A stretch of DNA of 64,000 nucleotides from Pantoea latae (GTDB lineage Bacteria; Pseudomonadota; Gammaproteobacteria; Enterobacterales; Enterobacteriaceae), in NCBI RefSeq assembly GCF_002077695.1, contig NZ_MWUE01000016.1, forward strand, positions 62,001-126,000. The letters are read 5' to 3'. Made by a program: the position numbers and the translations under genes. Shown here in pieces: positions 21,351 to 31,994 of the stretch (position 1 is the stretch's first letter; each line of letters starts with the position of its first letter). Below the pieces are notes generated by a model, which was given only the letters and a program-made list of their open reading frames with translations, was not told the DNA's origin and did not search any database.

Positions 21351-22376
21351 ATGAAAACGATGAAAGCCGCCGTAGTGAAAGCCTTTGGTCAGCCGCTGGA
21401 GATTGAGCAGGTGCCGGTGCCGCAGGTCGGGCCAGGCCAGATCCTGGTGAAAATCGCCGCCACCGGCGTTTGCCATACCGATCTGCACGCGGCGGAGGGA
21501 GACTGGCCGGTCAAACCGACGCCGCCTTTTATTCCCGGCCATGAAGGCGTTGGCGAGGTGGTGGCGCTCGGGCCCAATGTGACCCATCTCCGCCTGGGCG
21601 ATCGCGTTGGCGTTCCCTGGCTCTACTCGGCGTGCGGCCACTGCGAACACTGCCTGGAGAGCTGGGAGACCCTCTGTCTGAGCCAGCAAAACGCCGGCTA
21701 CTCGGTTAACGGCAGCTTTGCCGAATATTGCCTCGCGGACGCGAATTACGTCGGCCTGCTGCCGGATAACCTTGAATACGCCGAGGTCGCGCCGATCCTC
21801 TGCGCCGGCGTCACCGTCTATAAGGGACTGAAGATGACCGATACCAAACCAGGTGACTGGGTGGTGGTGTCCGGCATCGGCGGGCTGGGGCATCTGGCGA
21901 TCCAGTATGCCGTGGCGATGGGGCGCAACGTCGCGGCGGTCGATATCGACGACGATAAACTGGCGTTCGCGCAGCGTCTCGGCGCCAGCGTGGTGGTTAA
22001 CGCCCGCAAGGCGGATCCGGCGCAGGTCTGCCATACCGCCTTCGGCGGCGCGCATGGTGCGCTGGTGACCGCCGTTTCGCCCACGGCGTTTGAACAGGCG
22101 ATCGGCACGCTGCGGCGCGGCGGCACCATGGTGCTGAACGGCCTGCCGCCCGGCAAATTCGATCTCTCTATCTTTGATATGGTGCTGGACGGCATCACCG
22201 TGCGCGGCTCAATTGTCGGCACGCGCAAAGATCTGCAGGAGGCGCTCGATTTTGCCGGCCAGCATAAGGTCAAGGCCAGCGTCGCCGTAGAGCCGCTGAG
22301 CAATATCAACGACATTTTCAACCGCATGCGCGCCGGTAAAATCGAGGGGCGCATCGTGGTGGATATGTCGCTCTGA
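21351..22376 (+). CDS. adhP: zinc-dependent alcohol dehydrogenase, AdhP type
   Basis: A 341-residue medium-chain dehydrogenase. The catalytic zinc ligands are Cys41 in GVCHTDLH, His in GHEGVGEV and a Cys in PILCAGVT. The structural zinc loop [15 protein letters not shown] has all four cysteines. The NAD motif is [13 protein letters not shown], with Asp after it (AVDIDDDK), which favours NAD over NADP. It probably interconverts ethanol and acetaldehyde. It is a lone gene between two hairpins. A second possible ATG (residue 4) would shorten it slightly. The adhP symbol rests on family resemblance only. Confidence 0.85.
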   Translation: MKTMKAAVVKAFGQPLEIEQVPVPQVGPGQILVKIAATGVCHTDLHAAEGDWPVKPTPPFIPGHEGVGEVVALGPNVTHLRLGDRVGVPWLYSACGHCEHCLESWETLCLSQQNAGYSVNGSFAEYCLADANYVGLLPDNLEYAEVAPILCAGVTVYKGLKMTDTKPGDWVVVSGIGGLGHLAIQYAVAMGRNVAAVDIDDDKLAFAQRLGASVVVNARKADPAQVCHTAFGGAHGALVTAVSPTAFEQAIGTLRRGGTMVLNGLPPGKFDLSIFDMVLDGITVRGSIVGTRKDLQEALDFAGQHKVKASVAVEPLSNINDIFNRMRAGKIEGRIVVDMSL

Positions 22377-22391
22377 GCGGCAAGGTAAAAA

Positions 22392-22422
22392 GCAAAAACC
22401 CGGCGCAGGCCGGGTTTTTTAT
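22392..22422. terminator. bidirectional terminator between adhP and yajR
   Basis: AAAAACCCGGC-GCAG-GCCGGGTTTTTT is a perfect stem with A and T runs on both sides, placed between two convergent genes. Confidence 0.9.
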
Positions 22423-22435
22423 GCGACGAACGCGC

Positions 22436-23800
22436 TTAGCTGCTGGCGAGCAGCGCCTCCAGCTCGGGACGGCTGGTGACCTTGCTGTCGATCTTGATAT
22501 AGGCGCTTTTCTCTTCCGGCACGATCAGCACGGCTGAGACGCCCGGCTGCGCCTTCAGGCGCTGTTCCAGATTCGGCACCGCCAGCGCGTTGTCGCTCAG
22601 CACGATGCGCAGGCTGCTGACGTAGGGCGGCTCCTGCATGGTCATGGCGACGAACAGCCAGATCGCGGCGACGATGGCGCCCACCAGAAACACGGTCTGC
22701 GCGTCAAAATGACCAAACACCCAGCCGCCGAGGCTGCCGCCAATCGCCACGCCGATAAACTGGCTGGTGGAATAAAGTCCCATCGCCGTGCCTTTGTAGC
22801 CCGCCGGCGACTCTTTGCTCACCAGCGAAGGCAGAATCGCCTCCATCAGGTTAAAGGCGAAGAAGAAAAGCTGCACGCCGATCACCAGCGTCCAGAAGTG
22901 GCCTTCCGCGCCCCACAGCACAATCTCCGCGATCACGATCAGCCCGACGCAGGCGACAAAGACCCGCTTCATGCGGCGCTTCACCTCGGCGTAAATAATA
23001 AAGGGCACCACGCCGACAAAGGCGATCAGCATCGTTACCAGATAGATTTTCCAGTGCTCGGAGGCGGGCAGGCCCGCCTGCTCGAACTGGCCGGGCAGGG
23101 CAACGAAGCTGGACATCAGCAGGATATGCAGGCAGAGAATACCGACGTTGAGTTTAATCAGGCGTGAATTGCCGAGCACCTTGCGGAAGCTGCCTTTCAC
23201 CATGCCCGATTCGCGATTCAGCACGTGGTTAGGGGCATTGGGCACCACCAGCAGGGTGATCACGATGCCCAGCGAGGCGAGGATAGCGATCATCCAGAAC
23301 AGCGCGTGCAGGCCAAGCGCATGGGTAACGATTGGGCCGATGACCATTGCGATGGCGAAGGTGACGCCAAAGCTGATGCCAATAAAGGCCATCGCCTTGG
23401 TGCGGTTCTGTTCACGGGTTAAATCAGAGAGCAGCGCCATGACGGCGGCGGCGATGGCGCCGGAACCCTGTAGCGCGCGGCCCAGAATAATGCCCCAGAT
23501 CGAGCTGGTGGTGGCGGCGATAATACTGCCAAGAACGAACAGCAGCAGCCCGCCGACAATCAGCGGCTTACGCCCGATGCGATCGGAGAGCAGGCCAAAG
23601 GGGATTTGAAAAATCGCCTGCGCCAGACCGTAGATGCCGATCGCCAGGCCGATAAGCGTTTCACTTGCACCCTGAAGCGCCATGCCGTAGGTGGTTAACA
23701 CCGGCAGGACCATAAACATGCCCAGCATTCGCAGGGAAAATACCGTACCCAAACCCCATGTGGCGCGTCGCTCCACCGGCGTCATTTTATTATCGTTCAT
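22436..23800 (-). CDS. yajR: MFS exporter YajR
   Basis: A 454-residue major-facilitator protein with twelve predicted helices and a C-terminal soluble ferredoxin-like domain (about residues 390-454), the arrangement known from the E. coli YajR structure (same length). The motif A region reads GLLSDRIGRKPLIVGG, and RGSGAI-like helix 5 is replaced by ALQGSGAIAAAVMALLSDLTREQNRT. The exported substrate is unknown. It stands alone between adhP and cyoE. Confidence 0.93.
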   Translation of the reverse strand: MNDNKMTPVERRATWGLGTVFSLRMLGMFMVLPVLTTYGMALQGASETLIGLAIGIYGLAQAIFQIPFGLLSDRIGRKPLIVGGLLLFVLGSIIAATTSSIWGIILGRALQGSGAIAAAVMALLSDLTREQNRTKAMAFIGISFGVTFAIAMVIGPIVTHALGLHALFWMIAILASLGIVITLLVVPNAPNHVLNRESGMVKGSFRKVLGNSRLIKLNVGILCLHILLMSSFVALPGQFEQAGLPASEHWKIYLVTMLIAFVGVVPFIIYAEVKRRMKRVFVACVGLIVIAEIVLWGAEGHFWTLVIGVQLFFFAFNLMEAILPSLVSKESPAGYKGTAMGLYSTSQFIGVAIGGSLGGWVFGHFDAQTVFLVGAIVAAIWLFVAMTMQEPPYVSSLRIVLSDNALAVPNLEQRLKAQPGVSAVLIVPEEKSAYIKIDSKVTSRPELEALLASS

Positions 23801-23884
23801 TCCAACCTCTGTAAGTTTGCCGCATCTATTTTAGGGAGCAGGGGAGGGCGGGTAAAACAATAGTGTTTAAGAAGTGGTAACAAA

Positions 23885-23911
23885 AAGAAAGGGCGCGAAA
23901 TCGCGCCCTTA
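23885..23911 (-). terminator. terminator of the cyo operon
   Basis: On the minus strand AAGGGCGCGA-TT-TCGCGCCCTT is followed by TCTTTTTG. It lies 22 bases past the cyoE stop. Confidence 0.85.
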
Positions 23912-23932
23912 GCATGCTATTGCCGTGCGGTT

Positions 23933-24820
23933 TTACCACACATAGGTCAGCAGATCTTTCGACGCCGGGGCCATGAAGTCGACCGACATCATCACGCTCA
24001 GCGCGGTGATGGCGACGATAGAGAAGACGAACAGCTTACGTGCCCAAACGCGATCGTTTGAGGTTTTGTAACCTGACAACGCCATTCCCAGCCACCAGAC
24101 GCTCACCGCCGCCGCGACGACCAGATATTTATAGCCCGCGTAGCCGCCCAGCGTCAGCATCAGCGTGGCGATCATAAACGCCAGAATGTAGAGCGTAATA
24201 TGATTCTTCGCCACGGAGATGCCTTTCACCACCGGCAGAACCGGGATGTTGGCCGCCTGGTAATCTTTGAAGCGGAAGATGGCAATCGCGTAGGAGTGCG
24301 GCATCTGCCACAGGCTAAAGATCGCCAGCAGGATCAGCGCGCCGGCGTCGAACTGACCGGTGACGGCGCAGTAGCCAATCACCGGCGGCGCGGCGCCTGA
24401 CAGGCTGCCAATCAGCGTCCCGTAAACCGAGTGACGCTTCATGTACAGGCTGTAAATACCGACGTAAACCACGAAGCCCATGACCGCCAGCCACATGGCC
24501 AGCGGATTGGCGCCAAAGTAGAGCAACGCAAAGCCAGCAATACCCAGCGCGGTAGCATAAATCAGGCTTACTTTCGCGGAGATGAGGCCTTTAACCAGCA
24601 CTCGATTCCGGGTTCTCTCCATCTTCACGTCGATATCGCGGTCGATCACGTTGTTAAAAACACAACCTGAGGCGACAACCAGCGATACGCCGATCAGCGA
24701 GGCGAGGAACAGGGCGTAATCGATGCTGCCTTTCGAGGCCAGCAAAAATCCGCCGATCACAGAAATTAAATTCCCGAAAATAATTCCTGGTTTGGTTACT
24801 TGCAGGTATTGCTTAATCAT
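23933..24820 (-). CDS. cyoE: protoheme IX farnesyltransferase
   Basis: A 295-residue UbiA-family polytopic enzyme making heme O from heme B for the bo3 oxidase. The first Asp-rich prenyl diphosphate motif is [19 protein letters not shown] chose ATG 24820 ([17 protein letters not shown]), the family start; a longer frame reaches into cyoD. It is the last gene of cyoABCDE. Confidence 0.97.
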   Translation of the reverse strand: MIKQYLQVTKPGIIFGNLISVIGGFLLASKGSIDYALFLASLIGVSLVVASGCVFNNVIDRDIDVKMERTRNRVLVKGLISAKVSLIYATALGIAGFALLYFGANPLAMWLAVMGFVVYVGIYSLYMKRHSVYGTLIGSLSGAAPPVIGYCAVTGQFDAGALILLAIFSLWQMPHSYAIAIFRFKDYQAANIPVLPVVKGISVAKNHITLYILAFMIATLMLTLGGYAGYKYLVVAAAVSVWWLGMALSGYKTSNDRVWARKLFVFSIVAITALSVMMSVDFMAPASKDLLTYVW

Positions 24821-24831
24821 TACGCGACTCT

Positions 24832-25161
24832 TTAGCGAACCATCATGTTGTAGTTGAGGTTCCACATAATCCACAGCGAGCCCACTACGACGATCAGAAT
24901 AATGACCGCCGAGAAGACGATGGCCACCATGTTCCAGCCGCCTTCGGACTTGGTGTCCAGATGCAGGAAGTAGATCAGGTGAACAACGACCTGGATAACT
25001 GCGCAGGCAACGACAACGCCCAGCGTCATACCCTGGGATGACCCGCCGCTCATCACCATCCAGAACGGAATACCGGTCAGGATGACAGAGAGGATGAAGC
25101 CGATCATGTAGGACTTCACGCTGCTGTGCGGAACAACATTTCCGTTAGCTGAATGACTCAT
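24832..25161 (-). CDS. cyoD: cytochrome bo3 oxidase subunit IV
   Basis: A 109-residue subunit with three predicted helices, same length as E. coli CyoD. It helps assemble the CuB site in subunit I. Its ATG overlaps the last base of the cyoC stop codon, and cyoE follows 11 bases later. Confidence 0.97.
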   Translation of the reverse strand: MSHSANGNVVPHSSVKSYMIGFILSVILTGIPFWMVMSGGSSQGMTLGVVVACAVIQVVVHLIYFLHLDTKSEGGWNMVAIVFSAVIILIVVVGSLWIMWNLNYNMMVR

Positions 25162-25778
25162 TACATGACCCCCATCAGATAGACAATGGTAAACACGCAG
25201 ATCCACACCACATCCAGGAAGTGCCAGAACAGGCTCAGGCAGAGGATGCGCGTATGGTTAGTCGACGTCAGTCCACGTTTGGCGATCTGGAACATCAGCA
25301 CCAGCATCCAGATCAGGCCGCAGGTCACGTGCAGACCGTGGGTGCCGACCAGCGTAAAGAAGCCGGACAGGAAGCCACTGCGGTTCGGGCCGAAGCCCTC
25401 TTCGATCAGATGATGGAACTCATAGATTTCCATGCAGATAAAGCCAAGACCGAACAGGAAAGTCAGCGCCAGCCAGCTGAGCACCGAGCTTTTCTTGTCG
25501 TGGTTCATGGCGATAACCGCCATGCCGTAGGTGATGGAGCTAAGCAGCAGCAGCGCTGTTTCGCCCAGCACGAACGGCAGTTCGAAGATATCTTTGCCTG
25601 ACGGACCGCCGGCAGTGCTGTTGACCATGACTGCATAGGTCGCAAACAGGGTTGCGAAGATAATGCAGTCACTCATCAGGTAGATCCAGAAGCCAAAGAC
25701 TTTATTGGCTCCTGCATCGTGATGCCCATGCTCCGCATGGGCGTCGTGGTGGTGTTTTGTCAGAGTTTCAGTTGACAT
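25161..25778 (-). CDS. cyoC: cytochrome bo3 oxidase subunit III
   Basis: A 205-residue five-helix subunit with a histidine-rich cytoplasmic N-terminus ([13 protein letters not shown]) and the family segments [11 protein letters not shown] and [14 protein letters not shown]. Its start codon shares one base with the cyoB stop. Confidence 0.97.
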   Translation of the reverse strand: MSTETLTKHHHDAHAEHGHHDAGANKVFGFWIYLMSDCIIFATLFATYAVMVNSTAGGPSGKDIFELPFVLGETALLLLSSITYGMAVIAMNHDKKSSVLSWLALTFLFGLGFICMEIYEFHHLIEEGFGPNRSGFLSGFFTLVGTHGLHVTCGLIWMLVLMFQIAKRGLTSTNHTRILCLSLFWHFLDVVWICVFTIVYLMGVM

Positions 25779-27760
25779 TATTTCAGACCCGCTTTGCTGA
25801 TATCGTCAAAGTGCTGCTTTTCGATCTTCTCAATCTCGGCAACCGGAACGTAGTAGTCCACGTCTTCGTCGAAGCTCTTCACAATCCAGGTCACGATCAT
25901 GCCCAGGAAGGAAAGGCCAGCCAGCCACCAGATATGCCAGATTGCGGCAAAACCGAATACCGTTGCGAAGGCAGCGATCACGATAGCCGCGCCACTGTTC
26001 TTCGGCATATGAATCTCTTCATATTTCGCCGGCTGCTGATACGCTTCGCCTTTCTCTTTCATTTCCCAGAACGCGTCGCGCTCGTGGATATGCGGGATAG
26101 TAGCGAAGTTGTAGAACGGCGGCGGTGAAGAGGTTGCCCACTCCAGCGTACGGCCGCCCCACGGGTCACCGGTCAGATCGCGGTTCTGATGACGGTCACG
26201 CACAGAGACGTAGAACATGGTCAGCTGGCAGATGATGCCGCAGGCGATCAGGCCCGCACCCACAGCGGCGACAACCAGCAGTGAGTGGAACTGCGGATCG
26301 ATATCCTGGCTCAGACGACGGGTCATACCCATGAAGCCCAGGATGTACAGCGGCATAAACGCAACGAAGAAGCCGATGATCCAGAACCAGAAGGCGCGTT
26401 TGCCCCAGGTTTCGTTCAGGGTAAAGCCGAAGGCTTTCGGGAACCAGTAGGTCACGCCGGCCATACAACCGAATACCACGCCGCCGATGATGACGTTATG
26501 GAAGTGCGCAATCAGGAACAGGCTGTTGTGCAGCACGAAGTCCGCGCCCGGCACTGCCAGCAGAACACCGGTCATACCACCTACAGAGAAGGTGACCAGG
26601 AAGCCCACGGTCCACAGCATGGCAGAGTGCATCACGATGCGGCCCTGATACATGGTGAACAGCCAGTTAAAGATTTTCACGCCGGTCGGAATCGCGATGA
26701 TCATCGTCATGATGCCGAAGAAGGCGTTAACGTTCGCGCCCGCACCCATGGTGAAGAAGTGGTGCAGCCAAACGATGAACGACAGTACGGTAATGGCGAT
26801 GGTTGCCCACACCAGCGAGGTGTAGCCAAACAGACGCTTTTTCGAGAAGGTCGCAGTGACTTCAGAGAAGACGCCAAACACCGGCAGCACCAGGATATAC
26901 ACTTCCGGGTGGCCCCAGACCCAGATCAGGTTGACGTACATCATCATGTTACCGCCCATTTCATTAGTAAAGAAATGGAAGCCGAGGTAACGGTCAAGCG
27001 TCAACAGCGCCAGGGTCACGGTCAGAACCGGGAACGCAGCGATGATCAGGACGTTAGTGCAAAGAGAAGCCCAGGTAAATACCGGCATTTTGAACAGGTC
27101 CATGCCCGGCGCACGCATCTTCAGAATGGTTACGAAGAAGTTGATGCCGGTCAGCGTGGTCCCGATACCGGAAAGCTGGAGACTCCAGATCCAGTAATCG
27201 ACCCCGACGCCAGGACTGTACTCCGCGCCAGACAGCGGCGGATAGGCCAGCCAGCCGGTCTGTGCAAACTCGCCCACGCCCAGAGAAAGGTTAACCAGGA
27301 TCACACCGACCGCGGTAAACCAGAAGCTCAGGTTGTTCAGGAACGGGAATGCCACGTCGCGCGCACCGATTTGCAGCGGTACCGCGATGTTCATCAGACC
27401 GACCACGAAAGGCATCGCCACGAAGAAGATCATAATCACGCCGTGCGCGGTAAAGATCTGATCGTAGTGGTGCGGTGGAAGTATGCCGGCTTCCCCAGCG
27501 GAAGCCATTACCTGCTGGGTACGCATCATAATCGCATCGGCAAAGCCGCGCAGCAGCATGACGAACGCCATGATGATGTACATGATACCCAGTTTTTTGT
27601 GGTCGACGGAGGTGAGCCACTCCGACCACAGGTACTGCCATTTACCAAAATAGGTGAGGGCAGCGATGATTGCCAGACCACCAATGATGATCCCGGCAAC
27701 CGTAACCATGATAATCGGCTCATGGTACGGCACTGCATCCAGTGTTAATTTTCCGAACAT
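25778..27760 (-). CDS. cyoB: cytochrome bo3 ubiquinol oxidase subunit I
   Basis: A 660-residue heme-copper oxidase core subunit that reduces O2 at heme o3-CuB and pumps protons. All metal ligands are present: low-spin heme His in FTAHGVIM, CuB ligands His284 in WGHPEVYIL and His333/334 in WLHHFFTMG, and His419/421 in [12 protein letters not shown]. The cross-linked Tyr in PEVY is present. It is slightly shorter than E. coli CyoB at its C-terminus. Confidence 0.98.
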   Translation of the reverse strand: MFGKLTLDAVPYHEPIIMVTVAGIIIGGLAIIAALTYFGKWQYLWSEWLTSVDHKKLGIMYIIMAFVMLLRGFADAIMMRTQQVMASAGEAGILPPHHYDQIFTAHGVIMIFFVAMPFVVGLMNIAVPLQIGARDVAFPFLNNLSFWFTAVGVILVNLSLGVGEFAQTGWLAYPPLSGAEYSPGVGVDYWIWSLQLSGIGTTLTGINFFVTILKMRAPGMDLFKMPVFTWASLCTNVLIIAAFPVLTVTLALLTLDRYLGFHFFTNEMGGNMMMYVNLIWVWGHPEVYILVLPVFGVFSEVTATFSKKRLFGYTSLVWATIAITVLSFIVWLHHFFTMGAGANVNAFFGIMTMIIAIPTGVKIFNWLFTMYQGRIVMHSAMLWTVGFLVTFSVGGMTGVLLAVPGADFVLHNSLFLIAHFHNVIIGGVVFGCMAGVTYWFPKAFGFTLNETWGKRAFWFWIIGFFVAFMPLYILGFMGMTRRLSQDIDPQFHSLLVVAAVGAGLIACGIICQLTMFYVSVRDRHQNRDLTGDPWGGRTLEWATSSPPPFYNFATIPHIHERDAFWEMKEKGEAYQQPAKYEEIHMPKNSGAAIVIAAFATVFGFAAIWHIWWLAGLSFLGMIVTWIVKSFDEDVDYYVPVAEIEKIEKQHFDDISKAGLK

Positions 27761-27764
27761 CGTA

Positions 27765-28691
27765 TTATTCCTCGGCTCCCGCGGAAGCGGTGTGACTCAT
27801 GTCCATGCCTTCGTGCTGCGACATGTCCATCTTCCCGTGGCTGGTCATGAACTTAGCGATGACTTGCTTGAACAGTTCAGGATTCGCTGAAGAGAAATAT
27901 TCCACCGGATGATTTTCGCTTGGCACCGCCACTTTCTCGAAATCTTCCATGGTGGTCAGCGTGTTAGGCGCCGCTTTAACTTTGGCGACCCACTGCTGGA
28001 ATTCCGCATCGTCCTTGGTTGCAATGGCTTTGAACTTCATACCAGAGAAACCGCGACCACTGAAGTTCGAAGAGATACCGTCGAACGTTCCTGGCTCATT
28101 GGCGATCAGGTGCAGTTGGGTCTGCATGCCCGCCATGGCGTAAATCTGGCTGCCGAGCGTCGGAATAAAGAAGGAGTTCATCACGGAGTTGGAGGTAATT
28201 TTGAAGCTCACCGGCGTGTTAGCCGGGAAAGCGATCTGGTTAACGGTCGCAATACCCTGTTCCGGGTAGATAAACAACCATTTCCAGTCCAGCGCCACCA
28301 CTTGGATCTCAACCGGTTTCACGTCAGAGGCCAGCGGTTTGCTTGGCTCCAGCGCGTGGGTCGATTTCCAGGTCAGCACGCCGAGGAAGAGAATGATCAG
28401 GATCGGAATGGTCCAGACCACGGCTTCAACTTTGTTAGAGTGTGACCAGTTAGGGCTGTACTTCGCTTCAGTGTTGGATGCACGATATTTCCATGCAAAC
28501 ATCACCGCCATCAAGATTGCGGGAATAACGACGATCATCATTAAGCCGAAGGCTGTCAGAATCAACGAACGTTGCTCAAGTGCAATCTGTCCCTTGGGAT
28601 TTAACAACGCATTATCGCAGCCACTCATTAACAAAGTGCCTGCGATTAATGACAAAATCCCCAAACTTTTATTGTATTTCCTGAGTCTCAT
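27765..28691 (-). CDS. cyoA: cytochrome bo3 oxidase subunit II
   Basis: A 308-residue lipoprotein subunit. The signal ends in LLMSGC with Cys25, two transmembrane helices follow, and then a cupredoxin domain lacking the CuA ligands, as in all quinol oxidases. It ends with a His/Met-rich tail ([17 protein letters not shown]) that could bind copper. It is the first gene of the operon; cyoB starts four bases after it. Confidence 0.97.
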   Translation of the reverse strand: MRLRKYNKSLGILSLIAGTLLMSGCDNALLNPKGQIALEQRSLILTAFGLMMIVVIPAILMAVMFAWKYRASNTEAKYSPNWSHSNKVEAVVWTIPILIILFLGVLTWKSTHALEPSKPLASDVKPVEIQVVALDWKWLFIYPEQGIATVNQIAFPANTPVSFKITSNSVMNSFFIPTLGSQIYAMAGMQTQLHLIANEPGTFDGISSNFSGRGFSGMKFKAIATKDDAEFQQWVAKVKAAPNTLTTMEDFEKVAVPSENHPVEYFSSANPELFKQVIAKFMTSHGKMDMSQHEGMDMSHTASAGAEE

Positions 28692-28739
28692 TTAACGACC
28701 TCAATGACAAAGGGCTTATTGTCGTTTAAGTGTGCGCGC

Positions 28740-28768
28740 ATTTTACGGGAAGGTTTATGCAGTGTAAA
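28740..28768 (-). promoter_or_regulatory. sigma-70 promoter of cyoABCDE
   Basis: On the minus strand TTTACA (28768-28763) and TAAAAT (28745-28740) are separated by exactly 17 bases, about 49 bases before the cyoA start codon. Confidence 0.75.
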
Positions 28769-29140
28769 CCAGCATAAGGATGTGTCAGCAGCGTGTTGAC
28801 ACCTTTTGCTAAGGGTGTCACAGATGTTGCCTGGGGTGACAAATTATTAACTGCGACAAGCAGTTGGCACTAATATAACAAAAACCGATGAAAGTATCCT
28901 TAAAGAAATCAGGGAAAGAATAAACCTTACTTTTGATGCTCAATTATTTAACAAATCTGCATCATTTGTGTGATGAAAATTATACAAAATAATTGCTCAC
29001 CGGTTTTTAATATATTGGCTAAACGAGCAGTCGCGATCTTAATATTTCCAGGAAAATAACACGCGATGACAAAGTTTAACTTTTGCCGCCCGAAAAGGCG
29101 GCCTGATTTACTTTCGTGATGAAATCATACCTGGTGTTAA
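28769..29140. other. AT-rich regulatory gap between cyoA and ampG
   Basis: No gene is seen in this 372-base stretch. The cyoA-proximal half holds direct and inverted GTGTCA/TGACAC copies (28780-28850) that could be regulator sites. Regulators known for cyo in E. coli are ArcA, Fnr and PdhR. A GCCGCC/GGCGGC hairpin near 29085-29103 follows the end of ampG but lacks a T-run. Confidence 0.45.
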
Positions 29141-30628
29141 TTACCGCGGCTGGCGCGCCGCGGAGGCGCTGCGCTGCGCCAGCACGTCCAGCGTAACGCC
29201 GCCGCACACCGCCAGCGCCAGCAGCGCCATGCCCGCCTCAAACAGCCCGCCAGGCTGGCCCTCAAGCTGCCACCCTCCCAGCGCCTGACAGGCCAGCGCC
29301 GTCAGCCAGAGCGCAATAAGCGCGCCGCCCACGCAGAACAGGCGCGTCGTCCAGCGATAGGCGACGGCAAAGCGGGTGCGTGGGAAAAAACGCTCGCTTT
29401 TCTGCGCCGCATCAAGCGTGCTGCGGCACAGCAGCAGCAGCAGCAGGCCCGGCAGCGCCGCCAGCACGGTAAAGGCGTAGAAGGTAGGCCAGCCCCAGAG
29501 TTCCACCAGCCAGCCGGCCGCCGGGCCGACATAGACACGGCCCACCGCCGAGAGCGCCGAGAGCAGGGCGAACTGCGTCGCGGAGAAAGATTTGTTGCAC
29601 AGGGTCATTAACAGCGCCACAAACGCCGCGGTGCCCATGCCGCCGCACAGATTCTCGACAAAGACGGCGCTGGCCATGCTCCATAAATGGTGCGGCGTCA
29701 CCGCCAGCAGCCAGTAGGCGAAGTTCGAGACCGCCTGCAGCACGCCAAAAATCAACAGGGCGCGGAACAGGCTCAGGCGCTGCATCAGCACGCCGCCGTA
29801 GAGCGCGCCGATAATCGTCGCCAGCAGGCCGAGCGTTTTGTTGACCAGCCCGACGTCGCCGGCGTTGAAACCGACGCCGCGAATTAAAAAGGTGGTGGTG
29901 AGCGAGGCGGCGAAGGCGTCGCCGAGCTTATACAGCACGATCAGGGTGATAAGCAGCCAGGCGTTGTCGCGCTGGAAAAAATCCCGTAGCGGCAGCGCGA
30001 CCGCGTCGCGCAGGGAGTGCGGCGCGGCAACGCGGCTGTCGGGCTCTTTCGCCATCAGGGTAGCGATCAGCGCGGGCGCCATCAGCAGCGCCATCAGCCA
30101 GTAGGTCGCCTGCCAGCCGAGATAGCGATCCGCCAGCCACAGCGCCAGCCCGCCGGAGACCAGCATCGCCAGCCGATAGCCCAGCACGGTAATGGCCGCG
30201 CCGCTGCCGCGCTCTTCCGGCGGCAGCACGTCGGTTTTCCACGCGTCGAAGACGATATCCTGCGAGGCGGAGCAAAAGGCGACCAGCACCGCCAGCGCGG
30301 CGAGCAGCGTCAGGTCGCGCCCTGGCTGCATAAAGCCCATCGCCACAATCCCGCCAATTAGCGCGATTTGCGTCAGCAGCAGCCAGCCGCGTCGTCGTCC
30401 GAGAAACGGCGGGGTAAAGCGGTCCATTACCGGCGACCAGAGAAATTTAAATACGTAGGCCTGACCGACCAGTGAAAAAAAGCCGATGGTCTTCAGGTCG
30501 ACATTTTCCACCGTCATCCACGCCTGCAGCGTGCCAGCGGTGAGCGCCAGCGGCAATCCCGAAGCAAAGCCCAGCAGCAGTAACACGGCGGCATTTCGTT
30601 GGGTGAAGATACGGAGATAATGATTCAT
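29141..30628 (-). CDS. ampG: muropeptide permease AmpG
   Basis: A 495-residue MFS importer of GlcNAc-anhydroMurNAc peptides for peptidoglycan recycling, feeding the signal for AmpR-controlled beta-lactamase where present. The conserved opening LLGFASGLPLALTAGTLQAWM and KFLWSPVMDRFTPPFLGRRRGW are present, with fourteen possible helices. It follows yajG by 51 bases, as in E. coli. Confidence 0.96.
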   Translation of the reverse strand: MNHYLRIFTQRNAAVLLLLGFASGLPLALTAGTLQAWMTVENVDLKTIGFFSLVGQAYVFKFLWSPVMDRFTPPFLGRRRGWLLLTQIALIGGIVAMGFMQPGRDLTLLAALAVLVAFCSASQDIVFDAWKTDVLPPEERGSGAAITVLGYRLAMLVSGGLALWLADRYLGWQATYWLMALLMAPALIATLMAKEPDSRVAAPHSLRDAVALPLRDFFQRDNAWLLITLIVLYKLGDAFAASLTTTFLIRGVGFNAGDVGLVNKTLGLLATIIGALYGGVLMQRLSLFRALLIFGVLQAVSNFAYWLLAVTPHHLWSMASAVFVENLCGGMGTAAFVALLMTLCNKSFSATQFALLSALSAVGRVYVGPAAGWLVELWGWPTFYAFTVLAALPGLLLLLLCRSTLDAAQKSERFFPRTRFAVAYRWTTRLFCVGGALIALWLTALACQALGGWQLEGQPGGLFEAGMALLALAVCGGVTLDVLAQRSASAARQPR

Positions 30629-30679
30629 GCGGATCCTGAAGCAGTGCCCGGCAGCGCGCCGGGCACAGGGTGCGGCGGA

Positions 30680-31258
30680 TTAGTGCGCGTTCTGCTTAAT
30701 GAAGTTGTTGATGCTGGTGTCCTGCGCCATGTCGGCGATGACATCGCCCAGCGTCGAGTTCACCGCGTTGGTGATCTTGTCGTTGGTCGCGCTGAACGCG
30801 CCTTCTACGCTGTAGGTCTGGCGGTAGTTTTTCACCTGCTTATTGCCGTTTTTCGCGGTGGCGATGATCGAGATATCCGCTTTAGTGGTGATGCTGTAGC
30901 GCACATTGCCCTGAGTCACGTCGGCATAGAGGTTGTTCACCACGATCTGCAGGTCGACCGCGCCGTCAGGACCAATCATATAACCGCGCGCGGTCATCTG
31001 CTTCTCCAGCACCTCCTGCAGCAGGAAGCGCAGGTCGCGCGATGGCGTCAGGGTCACCAGCTGACCGTCGCGATTCACTTTCGCCAGCGCCTGATCGCTG
31101 CGCTGATCGGCGCCGTTAATGCTGACGGTGACGCCCATCAGGCTCGGGTCCTGCTGCGGCAGCTCGATTTTCGGCTGAATGGTCAACGTATTGCTGTTAG
31201 TGGCGCAGCCGGCCAAAATGAACGCGGCCAGCAGGGGAAATAACAGTTTTTTCAACAT
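30680..31258 (-). CDS. yajG: lipoprotein YajG
   Basis: A 192-residue lipoprotein, same length as E. coli YajG. The lipobox is LAGC with Cys18, and Ala at +2 suggests outer-membrane sorting. The function is unknown. I chose ATG 31258 (MLKKLLFPLLAAF), because the longer frame has no signal peptide at its start. It is upstream of ampG and divergent from bolA. Confidence 0.93.
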   Translation of the reverse strand: MLKKLLFPLLAAFILAGCATNSNTLTIQPKIELPQQDPSLMGVTVSINGADQRSDQALAKVNRDGQLVTLTPSRDLRFLLQEVLEKQMTARGYMIGPDGAVDLQIVVNNLYADVTQGNVRYSITTKADISIIATAKNGNKQVKNYRQTYSVEGAFSATNDKITNAVNSTLGDVIADMAQDTSINNFIKQNAH

Positions 31259-31536
31259 GCTTCTTCTCGTTAATGTTGTGGGTTGGTTTGCAAAAACTGC
31301 GGCCATCATAGCACTGCGCGGCAGTGAAAAAAGCCCTGGCCAGGTGTAAATTCGCGGTAAACGCCTTTTTTATCCGCCTGCTCAAAGCGGCCTGTTGATC
31401 GCCTCTCTCGCTGCGCTATGATGCCGTCTGGCTTAGACAACCGCGGAAATATTTTCACACATCTGTGCGGTTGCGCCTGAAAAGCTACTAATATTTAACC
31501 AGATGGGGCACAGCGCTCGCCATTGAGGAAAAAACA

Positions 31537-31851
31537 ATGATCCGCGAACAAATCGAAGAGAAGCTGCGCCTGGCTTTCCAGCCGGCACATCTGGAAGTGC
31601 ATGACGAAAGCTACCGCCACAACGTGCCGGCAGGATCGGAGAGCCATTTTAAAGTGGTTATCGTCAGCGATCTGTTTGTCGGCCAGCGCTTTCTGGCGCG
31701 CCACCGCGCCATTTACGGCGAGCTGGCCGCTGAGCTGGCGGGCAGCGTGCACGCGCTGGCGCTGCACACCTACACCCTCAAAGAGTGGGAAGGGCTGCAG
31801 GATACCGTGCTGGCCTCCCCGAACTGCCGCGGCGCCGGCACCCTCGCCTGA
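31537..31851 (+). CDS. bolA: BolA-family regulator BolA
   Basis: A 104-residue protein. The class II KH-like fold is recognised by [20 protein letters not shown] and [20 protein letters not shown]. BolA is induced in stationary phase and stress, changes cell shape and partners monothiol glutaredoxin through a [2Fe-2S] cluster. It stands alone, with TTGAGGAAAAAACA as its ribosome binding site and a strong terminator after it. Confidence 0.96.
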   Translation: MIREQIEEKLRLAFQPAHLEVHDESYRHNVPAGSESHFKVVIVSDLFVGQRFLARHRAIYGELAAELAGSVHALALHTYTLKEWEGLQDTVLASPNCRGAGTLA

Positions 31852-31864
31852 ATTCCCCTTTTCT

Positions 31865-31891
31865 AAAAACGGCCTGCGGGCCGTTTTTTTT
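31865..31891 (+). terminator. terminator after bolA
   Basis: AAAAACGGCC-TGC-GGGCCGTTTTTTTT has a 7-bp stem and a run of eight T, 14 bases after the bolA stop. Confidence 0.9.
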
Positions 31892-31988
31892 CATTATTTA
31901 GCGATAAACGCGATCTCCGGCGCAAAAAAGCAGCAAAGCCGTTAAAAAGTGGTGAGTTTCCAGCCTCGACTCACTAGGGCGATGCCGC

Positions 31989-31994
31989 TATAAT
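31989..31994 (+). promoter_or_regulatory. -10 box of the tig promoter
   Basis: A consensus TATAAT in CGCTATAATGCGGCG. The best -35 candidate is TCGACT, 18 bases upstream, a moderate match. It implies a leader of about 150 bases before tig. Confidence 0.6.

Noticed and set aside
26285-27748. 487-codon open frame antisense to cyoB
   Set aside because: cyoB with all metal ligands occupies the other strand; the antisense frame is low-complexity charged sequence with no ribosome binding site or homologous family known to me.
29085-29103. GCCGCC/GGCGGC hairpin as the ampG terminator
   Set aside because: No T-run follows on either strand, so it is kept only as a note in the intergenic entry.
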